23,332 nt of DNA. Source: Chara braunii (lineage: Eukaryota; Streptophyta; Charophyceae; Charales; Characeae). Below the pieces are notes generated by a model that searched no databases, was not told the DNA's origin, and saw only the letters and a list, made by a program, of their open reading frames with translations. The number at the start of each line of letters is the position of its first letter. Positions within the stretch are counted from its first letter, which is position 1. The stretch lies in the NCBI GenBank assembly GCA_003427395.1, contig BFEA01000024.1:885350-908681 (forward strand), written 5' to 3'. A program made the position numbers and the translations under genes. Shown one piece after another: positions 1 to 9,090 of the stretch.

Positions 1-158
1 ACACACGCAAGCCAACCAGCACTCAGACAGACATGCAGTCCAGCAAGCACACACACACACAGACTTAGCAGGCGGGGGACTCAGTAGGGCATTCACTCTA
101 TGAGCAAAACTCAGAAATCAGCTGTGTGTTTCATTCCGTGTTTGGACGGGTTATCACA
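1..158 (-). mobile_element. Terminal fragment of an LTR related to the element 2 LTR
   Basis: These bases align by eye with the last ~160 bp of both element 2 LTRs (about 14010-14176 and 22285-22448). They share the blocks CACTCAGACAG-CATGCA, a CACACACAGAC run, GGCATTCA, AATCAGC and a GGGT-AT-ACA terminus. Read on the minus strand, the LTR begins TGTGATAACCCG, compared with TGTAATGACCCG in element 2. The copy is clearly more diverged than the two element 2 LTRs are from each other, so it belongs to another insertion. The rest of the LTR lies left of the window. A purine-rich minus-strand stretch lies immediately right of 158, so this could be a 3' LTR whose internal region has been lost. Confidence 0.75.
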
Positions 159-179
159 ATTTATTTTTTCTTCCCGACT

Positions 180-452
180 TTGACAACCCTGTAGAACATC
201 ATTAGCAATACCCTGTTTTCCTGAACACCGTTTCCCTTACCCAGTAGAACATCAATAGAAGTTCCCTGTTCCCTGAACTTTGTTCCCCCTTAACCTATAG
301 CAAACCATGCAATCCCCTTAGTTCATCAGTAGGACTAACCTGCTCTCTGCCGTCCCTTTAGTTCATTTGTAGGACTACCCTGTTCCCTGCAAACCCCCCT
401 AGTTCATCAGTAGGACAACCCTGTTCACCGGTACCAAACCCTGTTCCCTCTT
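180..452. repeat. Degenerate tandem repeats (two units of ~53 bp, then three of ~40 bp)
   Basis: Two units built on GTAGAACATCA...CCCTGTT-CCTGAAC-TTTCCC are followed by three units starting AGTTCATCAGTAGGAC (or the variant AGTTCATTTGTAGGAC). Each of these carries a CCCTGTTCCCTGC-like block. There is no convincing reading frame across the array. It sits between the left LTR fragment and the plus-strand polypurine tract, so it may be the untranslated 3' part of an old retroelement, but that is inference. Confidence 0.6.
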
Positions 453-585
453 ACTCCCGCAGCCCATGCCACCCACATTATACCCCTCTTCCCTTTCGAC
501 TTGTTAACCAGTGATCGGCCCCGTCCCGTCCTTCACAGATTTCAGCATTGCTTCATGATTTTTGGCAGCCGGGACGTTGCCTTCT

Positions 586-599
586 AGAGGGAGGGGATA
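586..599 (+). promoter_or_regulatory. Polypurine tract of a plus-strand LTR element
   Basis: GAGGGAGGGGATAG lies directly before TGTTACGG at 600. A purine tract abutting a 5'-TG LTR start is the standard plus-strand priming arrangement of LTR retroelements. The coding part of the parent element is not recognisable upstream in this window. Confidence 0.6.
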
Positions 600-1442
600 G
601 TGTTACGGACTACACCAGGGCTCGATCCCTGGTCCGCGGGACGCTACCCGCAGTTCACTGCACACATTTTCTTTTCTTTGTTTTCTTATTTTATTTCTCT
701 TTGTTTTATTTTTCTGATTTCGGACACTTGGCGTCATCCGGCCTCCTGGCAACCATTTTCAAACTTTCGATTTTCAGTTCAGCCCTGGGCAAATTGCACT
801 TCTGCCCATCGGACTGAACTTGAGTCCGATACTTAATATCGGACCCAAGCCCAGTACGGGCATTCAGTTTGCGGCCTCAGTGCTTGTGCTTCGGTGTGAC
901 TTGCCTCGACATTGTGTTCGGAAATCCAAGACTTCGACTTTGCGACTTTGCCACTTCGTGTCTGCGTCCGTCGAGTCGTGTTGAGTCTGCGTCGAGTTGA
1001 GTGAGTGTGTGTGTGTGCTCTCACTCTCTCCCTCTCTCTCCCAGCCTCGTTGCCTTGCCTCGGCCTCAGCCCCATCACAGTGGATCCTCGTTCGTGCGTG
1101 CATGAGTGAGAGTGAGGCTGGGGGTGGAGACAGTGTTCGGCGGCCATAGCCACAAGTTGTACAGTTGACTTGAGTTGAGTTTCTGGCCAGAGGCCATTTC
1201 TCTAAGTTTTCTGTGTGGGCGCAAGTCGCCAGTGTAAGTTCGTTGTTGATTCTGAGCTGAAGAAGTTGTTTTGCCATCAGTCCATACATGTATGCATGTT
1301 GCAAGCAAGTTTGGAGTGCAGTCTGATTTCACCCTATAGTGCCTCCCAACTTCCGCACTAAACACAATCTACTTCTCTCTCTCTCTTCTCTCCCTCCCTC
1401 CATCTCAGTCTCCCCAGCGATGCTGTAGAGTCTGATCACCCA
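600..1442 (+). mobile_element. Probable LTR of a different Ty3/gypsy-like element (right edge uncertain)
   Basis: The segment starts TGTTACGGACTACACC directly after a polypurine tract and is non-coding with strong compositional waves. It has a T-rich stretch near 665-720, a short GT run at about 1003-1017, CT-rich stretches near 1020-1045 and 1370-1400, and repeated TCGAGT/TGAGT words around 965-1000. No second copy lies in the window, so the right end could not be fixed by comparison. The chosen end, just after TGATCACCCA, is a guess at the CA terminus. It is not related to the element 2 LTR. The 89-aa and 78-aa frames near 548-836 and the minus frames at 833-1365 run through this LTR and are not considered genes. 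Confidence 0.45.
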
Positions 1443-1490
1443 AAGTGGGCTCATTGGACCGCCTGGTCCCACTGCTCTCCTTGTCCCCTG

Positions 1491-2087
1491 ATGACCCGCA
1501 CACCAGTGCCCCCTTTTGGCACAGCTATGGTTGCCGCCAAACAGGAGCAGCTTACCATGGCTACTCCTCCCTCCTCCATCGTCAAAACTCAGGGGCGTGG
1601 CTGCATGCGCCTGCTCAGCGCTGGCATCAGGAGGCAGTGCCTCCAAATGTGTGGAATGCTGTGGTCTCACTCCCTTTGTTTCCTTCTGGAACCCGTGGCT
1701 GCTTGGCTGGTACTGCGCTGCCCGGTCTGGGAATTCTCTGAAGAGTTTTCGGAACTGGGTACCTGGGCCTCTTCAACTAACAGGGACGGCCTAGCGGTTA
1801 GTTTGAGATGCTGTGCACAGCAACCTTCAACTGCCCCTCGCCAGCCGCCCCAGGTGCCTAGTGGAATTTTTCAAGCCCAGCCTTCTCTTCGAGCTGCATC
1901 CATTCTGCACGAGCGGGCGTTACTGGACGCCGCTGAGGCCTGTAGCCTCACATATCTGTCATACAAAGACACCGAGCCCTTTACTGCCGCTCCCACCATG
2001 AGATGTATTTCAAGCAGTTGGACAAACACAAAGTCATTATATGTATCTCTCACCCTTGGGTTACATATTAGTATATTATTACAATAG
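1491..2087 (+). CDS. Unrecognised open frame of 198 codons, doubtful
   Basis: An ATG-started frame runs 198 codons from just beyond the putative LTR. The predicted product has no signal peptide, no repeat and no motif that I recognise. It overlaps two further open frames on the same strand, which is usual for GC-balanced non-coding DNA. If the LTR at 600 were a 5' LTR this could be the remnant of a leader or gag, but no PBS was found between about 1400 and 1490. It is listed only because it is the longest frame in this stretch; a chance frame is the more likely explanation. Confidence 0.12.
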   Translation: MTRTPVPPFGTAMVAAKQEQLTMATPPSSIVKTQGRGCMRLLSAGIRRQCLQMCGMLWSHSLCFLLEPVAAWLVLRCPVWEFSEEFSELGTWASSTNRDGLAVSLRCCAQQPSTAPRQPPQVPSGIFQAQPSLRAASILHERALLDAAEACSLTYLSYKDTEPFTAAPTMRCISSSWTNTKSLYVSLTLGLHISILLQ

Positions 2088-2692
2088 TGTTACAAACAAA
2101 GGATCATCCACCCTTGACATAATGGACAAGAAAAACCCTGTGCATTGTTTGTTATGGAGTGGATTGGATAATGTACAGTGCTACGACAGTCCATGTAAGG
2201 TGGCTTGCTTGGGAATTTGTCAACAAATTCCTGGAAACATTATTTCTGTGTGGAGCACAATTGAGACTCGTGATTCAAGTGTTTAGATTTACTGCAAGTT
2301 GAGACTTGGATTAGATGATACAAGAGGTACTTTCTAGTGTGAGCTGACCAGTTGCAACACTCCCAACTTTTCTTCCGTTTTTATTTTTATTTTATTTTTA
2401 AAGTGGCTGATGGACCACAGATCAGATATTAAATTGATCAGAACAGATACTACACGTGATGTTAGCCAACACGCCAAGAACTGAATATTACAAACTTTTC
2501 TTCCTAACTTATTCCTTTTGTTTCTTTTCTAGAAGGGGCTAGCCTCTATCATTCTCCTACCCATCATGATTAATTCATGACCTGTTGATACCTGTTTATC
2601 AACAACTGCATGCGTGTGCCATTCAGTCACAAAACTGGGGAGTTCTTTTCCAATCCTGAATCAAGCAGGATGCAGAAGAGGATGTCATTTAC
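2088..2692. other. No gene seen; AT-rich, probably intronic or intergenic
   Basis: The stretch contains AT-rich sequence with a T-rich block near 2370-2400 and no coding frame with recognisable content. If the adjacent LRR exon belongs to a working gene, this would be the intron downstream of it on the minus strand. Confidence 0.5.
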
Positions 2693-2973
2693 CTCAATGC
2701 CCATCATGAGATGGCGTCCTCCATCTTCACCAAGTGGGTTGTAGCTGACATCAAGCATCTTGAGTGTTGCGTTGTGTTTTAACGCTTCTCCCAACACCAA
2801 ACATGCATTGGGCCCTGCCCTGGTATTGCTCATTGACAACTCTACAATGCCCTTGTTTGTCCTCAGCATAATCCCGATGTGCTCACCACCCCTGTCATCC
2901 AGTCCGTTCCAATTCAACCGAAGCTTCCTCAGAACCTTGTTTTTCGCCAAACCTTCAGCTATTCCCTTCGTTC
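2693..2973 (-). CDS. Internal exon of a leucine-rich-repeat (RNI-like) protein
   Basis: The minus-strand frame encodes about three ribonuclease-inhibitor-type LRR units of ~28 residues. Visible pieces include LRKLRLNWNGLDDRGGEHIG, then IVELSMSNTRAGPNACLVLG, then LKMLDVSYNPLGEDG. The L-x-L-x-x-N-x-L spacing and the A..L-EAL--N motifs fit the RNI/LRRC74-like class, which forms solenoid protein-interaction surfaces. The upstream edge is a pyrimidine-rich tract ending GGCAG/GA, and the downstream edge is GAG/GTAAAT, a strong donor. Between them the 281 bp give 2 nt plus 93 full codons. Reading through the donor is also possible and keeps an LRR-like pattern to a stop at 2627. No other exon of the gene is visible, so it is either a gene with very large introns or a displaced fragment. 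The paralogue cannot be named. Confidence 0.65.
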
Positions 2974-4007
2974 CTGCCTTCCAACAAAAAACACATTTTT
3001 TGGGATGGAAAGCCAGATTTATGGAAACTTCGCTCAGTGATATTCAAACAGATGAGGAGGCAGAGGGAGAGCAGTGAAAACAAGGCAGCATGACATGGAG
3101 GTGCACACCATACTGACTACTCACAGCTACTTCAATCAACACAATTTGGTTATGCATCAAGTTTGTTCTGTTCCTCAAGAACTATTTTATGATGTTCCAA
3201 GATGAGGATGAGGAGAAGAAGAAGTGGCAGACATGAGAGCAACATTGTCATTCCATCTCCTTTTTATGTTCCATGTGGCACTGGTTCGGTTGCATTGTCA
3301 CACTCTTGTGGAGAGGGTTAAGGAAGGCATCACTGCTGTCAGTATCCTGTAGTGAACACGATCCTGCAACCGAGGCCTGTGAGAGACAGTAACAGGATTC
3401 ACGAACGTCAGCACCCCTGGCTCAGTCCCCAAAGTCCCAGTTTCCCATTGTATCTTAGTTCCACCCAGTAGGCCTGGTAGGTCGAGTCATGGAGGCCTGC
3501 AGTTTAGAGTCAGGCCGTACGAAGTCGACAGTTAATTTTAGGTCCTAGGATCCGTACAGGTCGGTAGGCAGTCCTGGAACTCTCTGTCCGAACACTGTCA
3601 GTCGCAGCTTATTCCTGAAGCCATTACTTTTTGGATGTTGGAGGCCGACCACGGCAACAGGGAAGAAGGTCCGAACACTGGAGCCCCGGATCCAGACTGC
3701 AGCAAGTACAGTAGCTCAGTAGCGGTTAGACATCACTACATTATCCCACTGGCTCATTGTGGAAGCGCTGCTGCAGTCTTGTGCATTAAAGCGATGGCTG
3801 AGCGAGTGGAACCGAGAGTAGCCCGAGAGTAGCTTAGGGTAGCTGACAGCGCCTGATGCCATACGTATAGCTTGAGAGTGAGGGGGAGATGTGAATGAGA
3901 GTGGAAGACATTTCGTGAGGAACGTGAGTGTGACCTGTAAGTGTTTGTATTCGTAAGAACAGAGATTTCGTCAAAATGGACATATTTTGTTTTTTGAACG
4001 AATTGAC
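2974..4007. other. No gene seen
   Basis: No exon-like or repeat-family signal that I can name was found. The word GTCCGAACACTG occurs twice (near 3585 and 3670), and around 3060 and 3205 there are GAGGAGG/GAAGAAG-rich patches. A 65-codon plus frame at 3635 and the large minus frame at 3754-4542 have no recognisable content. Confidence 0.45.
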
Positions 4008-4176
4008 AATCCGAACTGAGGCCAAAATTTGATGAAATTTTGGGTATGTCATTCTGAAAACGCCCTACCCCCTCAATGTATCTGGACTCAGTCAAAGTCC
4101 ACATACATCCAGGGGGAAATCCAAACTGAGGCCAAGATTTGATGAAATTTTGGGTACGGCGTTCTGAAAATGCCTC
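4008..4176. repeat. Two direct repeats of ~59 bp, 110 bp apart
   Basis: Positions 4008-4066 and 4118-4176 share AATCC(G/A)AACTGAGGCCAA followed by TTTGATGAAATTTTGGGTA and a TTCTGAAAA block, at roughly 85% identity by eye. They inflate a 262-codon minus frame (3754-4542) into a repetitive product, but nothing else argues that this frame is coding. A T14 run follows at about 4267-4281. This may be part of a dispersed repeat family. Confidence 0.6.
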
Positions 4177-4524
4177 ACCAATGTGAGGCTTACCTGCATT
4201 ATGAGTGATTGGCCATAGCCGGATGTGAGAAGAGACAATTCGGGTACTTGTTGTAATTGCAAAGACTTTTTTTTTTTTTTGATTCTCATATATTCGACTT
4301 ATGTGTGTCTTGGCTTGTGCGAGAATAGTGTGATTGGGTGAACGCATGGTGGCCTCATTCCACTGGTACCACAGCAAACTCTCTTTTTCTTCTGAGAGGC
4401 ATCTGACTTTTGAAGGCGGAGGAGTTGGTAAGGTTGGCGGGTGCGAATTGGTGGCCACGAGGAGCGGTAAAGGGAGAAGGTGACCATAGAAGAAGAGGTC
4501 AGATGTGTAGGGGAAATTTGCCGA

Positions 4525-5040
4525 ACGATTGACGAGCACCAAAGAGACTAGACTCTGTGAAGTTTCCCAGAATCCCTAAGCCCTCGGGGAGGAAGTCTGG
4601 GGCTTCACGCACCGGGTTCAGCCCACCTGTCGGAAAAGCGGACCCACCCACTCCCCGGACCGGAGCTACCAGGCTGTTGCACCAAGGCGCACTCCCCTCG
4701 AACTCAGGGTCCTGCATCCCTGAGGCACCCGGTCGGAACGGAAGTGCACCACAGTCAACAGGTGCTGTGGGGATGAGAGTCGCTCCTGCTAGGAAGGGGG
4801 TGAGCCCTTCACTCCTCCCGTACTCATCCCCACTGAGCCGGCCCCTCCCGGAGCCCTCCCCCCCCATGGCCTCCAGCAACCCAAGCCGTTTCGGAGGACC
4901 CAGGATTGCGAAGGGGCTAGCATCTGCTGGGCACCCTCTTAGGTGGACCCCGGGTCAGGTCATGCCCCCTGGCCTCGTGCGCACTTAGTGTGTGAGTGGT
5001 AGTGCGTCAACCTAACGCCATGCCGGCGGCCTATGCACGA
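4525..5040. other. GC-rich block, possibly the body of a SINE-like element
   Basis: The block is markedly richer in G and C than its flanks, and both strands stay open for long distances (126 codons minus, 143 codons plus). This is typical of GC-rich non-coding sequence and gives no support to either frame. It ends directly at a tRNA-like promoter head at 5041-5118 that would transcribe leftward into it, so it may be the body of that element. No tail or target duplication could be fixed. Confidence 0.35.
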
Positions 5041-5118
5041 GGCTGTGGGGTTTTGAGCCCGCAACCTCGGACCACAATGTGCATTTCCGACCGGTGCCCT
5101 AACCACTGGGCCATCCGC
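5041..5118 (-). mobile_element. tRNA-derived SINE head (A and B boxes)
   Basis: On the minus strand the segment starts GCGGATGGCCCAGTGG and contains TGGCCCAGTGGTTAGG, an almost perfect RNA polymerase III A box (TRGCNNAGYNGG type). About 30 nt further, GGGCTCAAAACCCC stands at the T-arm position and resembles the B box. The ~78-nt span is what a tRNA body needs, but the acceptor stem does not close and the T arm is altered, so it is not a functional tRNA gene. A tRNA-derived SINE or tRNA pseudogene is the best reading. The body would lie at 5040 and below. Confidence 0.6.
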
Positions 5119-5383
5119 CATTCACATTTTGTCATTTTGTCATGCATTTGATGTTTGGAAGTTGTCGGATCTTCTCTAACAAGCTGCTGTCAATTCTTGT
5201 TGTCCTCAACGAAGTAATATTGTGATGAGGTTGCATGGCATAGATAGGTAGGGTTTGATAGTTGGAAGGTGACCACGTCAAGTAGTTGCAGGGTAGGTAG
5301 TCTGTGGGCGCTCAATAAACAACCCGGGAAGCCCTAAAACTTGTACTGACAGGCCTATGAAAAACCGTGTGGCCGCCATACGG
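5119..5383. other. No gene seen; flank of the truncated element 1
   Basis: The integrase frame of element 1 loses family resemblance at about 5384 and continues only as unrelated codons to a stop at 5312. The sequence left of the break is not integrase, chromodomain or LTR in any frame I could read, so this is a deletion or rearrangement junction rather than a natural end. Confidence 0.5.
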
Positions 5384-6185
5384 CATCAACAACTTGAAAC
5401 CATATACTTTTATAAGTTCTTGCAAGTTCTGGCCAGCGAACCTGGTGTCTCTGTCACTAACTATCGACAACGGCAAATCATGCTCATTAACGCAATGATC
5501 AAAGAACTTTCCTATAACTAGATCAGTACGTGTCTCGGCAGGCAAAGGGACAAAAACTGCATACTTGCTAAATCTATCGACTATAACCATGACTTGGCTC
5601 TTGCCATGCCTACTCCTGACCCCAGTATCCATGATATTAATGTACACAGAATCTCCAGGTCCTGATGGGATAGGCAAGGGTATGAGAAGACCCAATGGGG
5701 CTCTCGTCGTAGTTTTGTTGCGCTGGCATACCTTGCAACTACACACATACTCTATGCAATCAGCTTTCATGCCAGTCCACGTGTAGGCGCGTATCAGGTT
5801 GGCGAGTGGCTTTTGCCAACTGAAGTGCCCTTCTGTATCGTGACATTCCCCAAGGATCAGACTACAGATCTCTTCGCTGTTGGGAATGGATAGCCGATCC
5901 ACGACGTCTGTCTTCTCTAACAATAACCCATTAGTGGTGTGGTAGTGAGGTTCACTGGCTGGGTCCTCCTTGACTCTCTTGAGGAGGTCACTATAGATAG
6001 GGTCCGGCGCGTACGCGTTTACGACTTTTTGTTGTAAGTCTGACCCTATATCCAGATAGTGAACTAAAGCTCCACAGTAGTCGACTCTCCTACTAAGGGC
6101 ATCTGCAACCACATTATACTTTTGTTTGACTGGCTTGAGCTCGAGGTCAAACTGATCTATCTCGGCGGCCCACCTAGTAAGCTTA
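5384..6185 (-). pseudogene. Element 1 integrase, C-truncated, preceded by the RNase H tail
   Basis: The frame starts in the end of RNase H (ADALSRR motif) and continues into integrase. Counted from the GTG at 6112, the zinc-binding HHCC residues are H91, H96, C126 and C129 and are all present. In the DDE core, the first catalytic Asp is replaced by Asn at residue 159 (SVYINIMD where relatives have SVSIDF-D), while the second is kept at D220 in SDRDTRF. Family resemblance stops at about residue 243, before the catalytic Glu, so the third catalytic residue and the C-terminal domain are gone. Integrase would join element DNA to the host chromosome; this copy cannot. Upstream, RNase H has lost about 40 nt near 6190. 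Confidence 0.85.
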
Positions 6186-6887
6186 ATGTCTCGTAGTCTG
6201 AATAGACTTTGAAGTGCTTCCCAAGTAAGTAGTGTCCCTAGTGGTCTAATGCTTGCCTGAGCGCGTAGAGTTCCCTCTCATAGGTGGATGTTGCTACCTT
6301 CTATGAAGGCAACCTAGTTGACATGAACTCTACGGGTCTATGTCCATTGCCATCATCTTGTTGTAAGACAACACCAATGTCATATTGACTAGCATCGGTA
6401 GTAACAACAAAGGGTAAAGATGGGTAAGCTACCTTCAGGACTGGGTACTCTATCAAGACTCGCTTCAACTTCTTCAGGGCCGATGTACAGTCTTGGTCCC
6501 ACTTTCAAATTGCCTCTTTCTTTAGCAGTCTGCGAAGGAGAGCAACGATTGCAGAGAAGTTCCTCACAAACTTCCTATAATAATTAGCCAATCCTAAGAA
6601 TGACCTCAATTATGTGAGGGTACGCGGGATCGGCCAGTCTCTGATCGCTGCGATCTTGTTGTCCTCAGACTTTATGCCATCACCATCTAACACGTGGCCC
6701 AAGTACAAAATCTCGGTCTTGGCCCACTCGCACTTCTTCGCGTTGATCTTGAAGTTTGGTTTACGCAGTTTTCCAAGATTTGCCTCGTATTAGCCTCGTG
6801 CTCCTGGAGGGTCTTACAAAAAATCAAAATATCATCTAAATGGACAACTACAAATCTATCTAACCACGACATGAACAAATCATTCAT
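6186..6887 (-). pseudogene. Element 1 RT C-terminal half and RNase H, multiply broken
   Basis: The RT catalytic motif appears as VVVHLDDILIF, with Tyr of YxDD changed to His, in the frame ending at 6687. A frameshift near 6765 moves the thumb/connection region (EILYLGHVLDGDGIK) to another frame. RNase H follows with TTDASQYDIG and YERELYALRQAL still readable. In-frame stops lie at 6610-6612 (TAA), 6505-6507 (TGA), 6301-6303 (TAG) and 6238-6240 (TAG). Each is explained by one C-to-T or G-to-A change from the residue expected in the family, although the ancestral codon is inferred. Confidence 0.8.
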
Positions 6888-7953
6888 GCAGCGCTAAAAT
6901 GAGGTCGGTGTGTTGGTTAGTCCAAAGGGCATCACTATAAACTCATAGTGTCTGTACCTAATCATGAACACCGTTTTGTACTAATCATCAGGGTGAACCT
7001 CTATCTGATGGTACCCTGATTTCAAATCTATCTTTGAGAAGTACTTGCAGCCCTGCACCCGATCCAACGGATCATCTATACGGGGCAGTGGTTCTGCATT
7101 CTTTACTGTAACGACGCTGAGACCCTTATAGTCAATGCACATTCTAAGCTCTCCCTCTTTCTTGGGTACGAAGAGAATAGGCGCTCCAAATGAAGACGAA
7201 TTGGGCCTAATCCAACCTTTCTCGAGGAGCTCGTCTATGTGCTTGCAGCGCTAAAATAAGGCTGGTGCGTTGGTTAGTCCAAAGGGCATCACTATAAACT
7301 CATAGTGCTCGTACCTAGTCCTGAACGCCGTTTTGTACTGATCATCAGGGTGAACCTCTATCGTATGGTACCCTGACTTCAAATCTATCTTTGAGAAGTA
7401 CTTGCAGCCCTGCACCCGATCCAACATATCATCTATACAGGGCAGCGGTTCTGCATTCTTTACTATAACGACGTTGAGACCCCTATAGTCAATGCACATT
7501 CTAAGCTCTCCCTCTTTCTTGAGGACGAGAACAAGTGCTCCAAATGGTGACGAATTGGGCCTAATCCAACCTTTCTCGAGGAGCTCGTCTAACTGCTTGC
7601 AGCGCTAAAATATGGCCGGTGTGTTGGTTAGTCCAAAGGGCATAACTATAAACTCATAGTGCGCATACCTAGTCTTGAACGCCGTTTTGTACTGATCATC
7701 AGGGTGAACCTCTAATGGTACCCTGACTTCAAATCTATCTTTGAGAAGTACTCGCAGCCCTGCACCCGATCCAACAGATCATCTATACGGGGTAGTGGTT
7801 CTGCATTCTTTACTGTAGCAACGTTGAGACCCCTATAGTCAATGCACATTCTAAGCTCTTCCTCTTTCTTGGGGATGAAGAGAGCAGGCGCTCCAAATGG
7901 AGACGAACTGGGCCTAATCCAACCCTTCTCGAGGAGCTCGTCTAACTGCTTGC
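6888..7953 (-). repeat. Tandem triplication (~355 bp) of the RT N-terminal half
   Basis: There are three head-to-tail copies, at 6888-7244, 7245-7598 and 7599-7953. Each encodes the RT segment from [12 protein letters not shown] through MCIDYRGLN and KIDLKSGYH to MPFGLTN. The junctions read RCK where the normal polypeptide would go on to RCMND, and the breakpoint shares a short GC(A) microhomology. Only the leftmost copy is followed by the YxDD region. All three copies carry a TAG where the family has Gln (6894-6896, 7251-7253, 7605-7607). The third copy also has a 4-bp deletion near 7714. The leftmost copy has a further TAG at 6981-6983 where the other two keep CAG. Confidence 0.9.
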
Positions 7954-8197
7954 CCAACTCCTCTAACTCCTTAGGAGACATCTTATACATTGCTTATTTG
8001 GGAGTCTTAGTGCCACACTCTATCTCAATGCGGTGTTGGATAGGATGCAGAACTACTCCTGAAGGAGACTCTGATAGATCTGCGCACTCTTCCAACAGCT
8101 TGCCAATAAGTTGGTTGGTGGGTTCCTCTTTCTTAGGCTCAGTGACTGGCCTAACATAGGTCACAAATACCTTCTCTTTTAACTGCACCTTTTTCAC
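7599..8197 (-). pseudogene. Element 1 PR-RT linker and first RT copy
   Basis: The minus frame from 8197 carries the region leading into RT (IEIECGTKTPK, then [20 protein letters not shown]) and runs into fingers and palm motifs as far as KSGYH, where a 4-bp deletion breaks it. A TAA-type interruption between about 7990 and 7997 separates the linker from RT in one frame. This is the natural upstream edge of the RT, so the two following copies are the added ones. RT would copy element RNA into DNA in the cytoplasmic particle. Confidence 0.75.
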
Positions 8198-8365
8198 AAG
8201 TCGCGCGAATGCGGGAGCAATGAGGCATCAATGTGCCAGAGGGTTGTCTACTCCCGACACATGGAACAGGCGGGCCGTCTTGACGCCACCTGATGGACTA
8301 GGAAGCCTACACTCATGCTCTCTTAGATGCAATGTGGCTCCTACTGCTTCTCCCCACTCCATTCC

Positions 8366-8827
8366 TTAGATTCCTATGACCATATCAAACGGGAAATTGT
8401 CCTCTACGAGGAGAGTAAGGGAATGGAGAACTCTCTCTACCTTCCCATCTTTCTCTAGTAAGAAGTACGCTTGGACTCCCTCGACGTAATCCTCGATTCG
8501 TATGGTGCGATTGTCTGTGAGGATACTGGCTATGGGTTTATCTAGCTTTTGGACTTTCAGATTAAGCTTCAACTTCTCCAACGCTTTATGGCTAATATAG
8601 CTATGGGTGGCCCCACTATCTATAAGGGCCCCTACCCTGCCTCTGAAGACTTCTACATCTATCAATACTAGCTGCCATTTCCCATTTTTCTTCATCTTGG
8701 CCCAGACTGGCATCCTCTCCTTCAACTCTTTTGTCAGTCTTGTGAGGGAAGCGCCTAAAGAGACCTTAACACACGCAGTCTCTGGACAACTAACTAGACG
8801 CTTGCCAGCAACCTCTGCTATAGACAC
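8366..8827 (-). pseudogene. Element 1 aspartic protease domain
   Basis: A 153-codon frame contains GALIDSGATHSYIS. The active-site Asp lies at about residue 70 in an intact D-S-G-A motif, followed by the hydrophobic strand region expected of a retropepsin. It would cleave Gag-Pol into mature proteins. It sits between the zinc knuckle and RT, in the same frame as the first RT copy. The segment 8198-8365 downstream is protease-to-RT linker with stops. The domain alone looks plausible as protein, but the surrounding frame is broken. Confidence 0.8.
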
Positions 8828-8901
8828 ATGTGGGTTGGGAGTCTCTACTTGGCGTGCACACTCATCTCCACATGGTCTAGGGGTAAGGGAAGTTGCTACC
8901 C

Positions 8902-9090
8902 CTACCGGTGGTTGCCTTTTGTCGACTCTGCAACGACTTTTCGGGCATTCCTATATTTGGGACAAAATTTGACAATGTGCCCTGGATCACCACAGAACAC
9001 ACATTGCCAATTATTTATTTTATCCTGCCACTCTTTCTTTTCAATGCCAGGGTTTCCCAGGGCCTGTCCTGAGGCAGACCAGGGTGCCAT
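8902..9090 (-). pseudogene. Element 1 Gag nucleocapsid zinc knuckle
   Basis: This frame contains CVFCGDPGHIVKFC, a perfect C-x2-C-x4-H-x4-C knuckle that binds element RNA in the capsid protein. It is preceded by a charged helix-like stretch ending KKEWQDKINNWQ. Upstream, 9041-9499 and 9015-9329 carry Arg/Gly-rich text in other frames (RGRPQGRGRGRR), an RGG-like RNA-binding linker that has been frameshifted. Confidence 0.8.

Noticed and set aside
3754-4542. 262-codon minus-strand frame
   Set aside because: No motif, length partly due to the 110-bp-period repeat, overlapping frames on the same strand, and low-complexity T/A runs.
4499-4988. 126-codon minus and 143-codon plus frames in the GC-rich block
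   Set aside because: Both strands are open because of base composition; neither product resembles a family or has splice support.
5041-5118. Functional tRNA gene
   Set aside because: The acceptor stem does not pair and the T arm departs from the consensus; only the promoter boxes survive.
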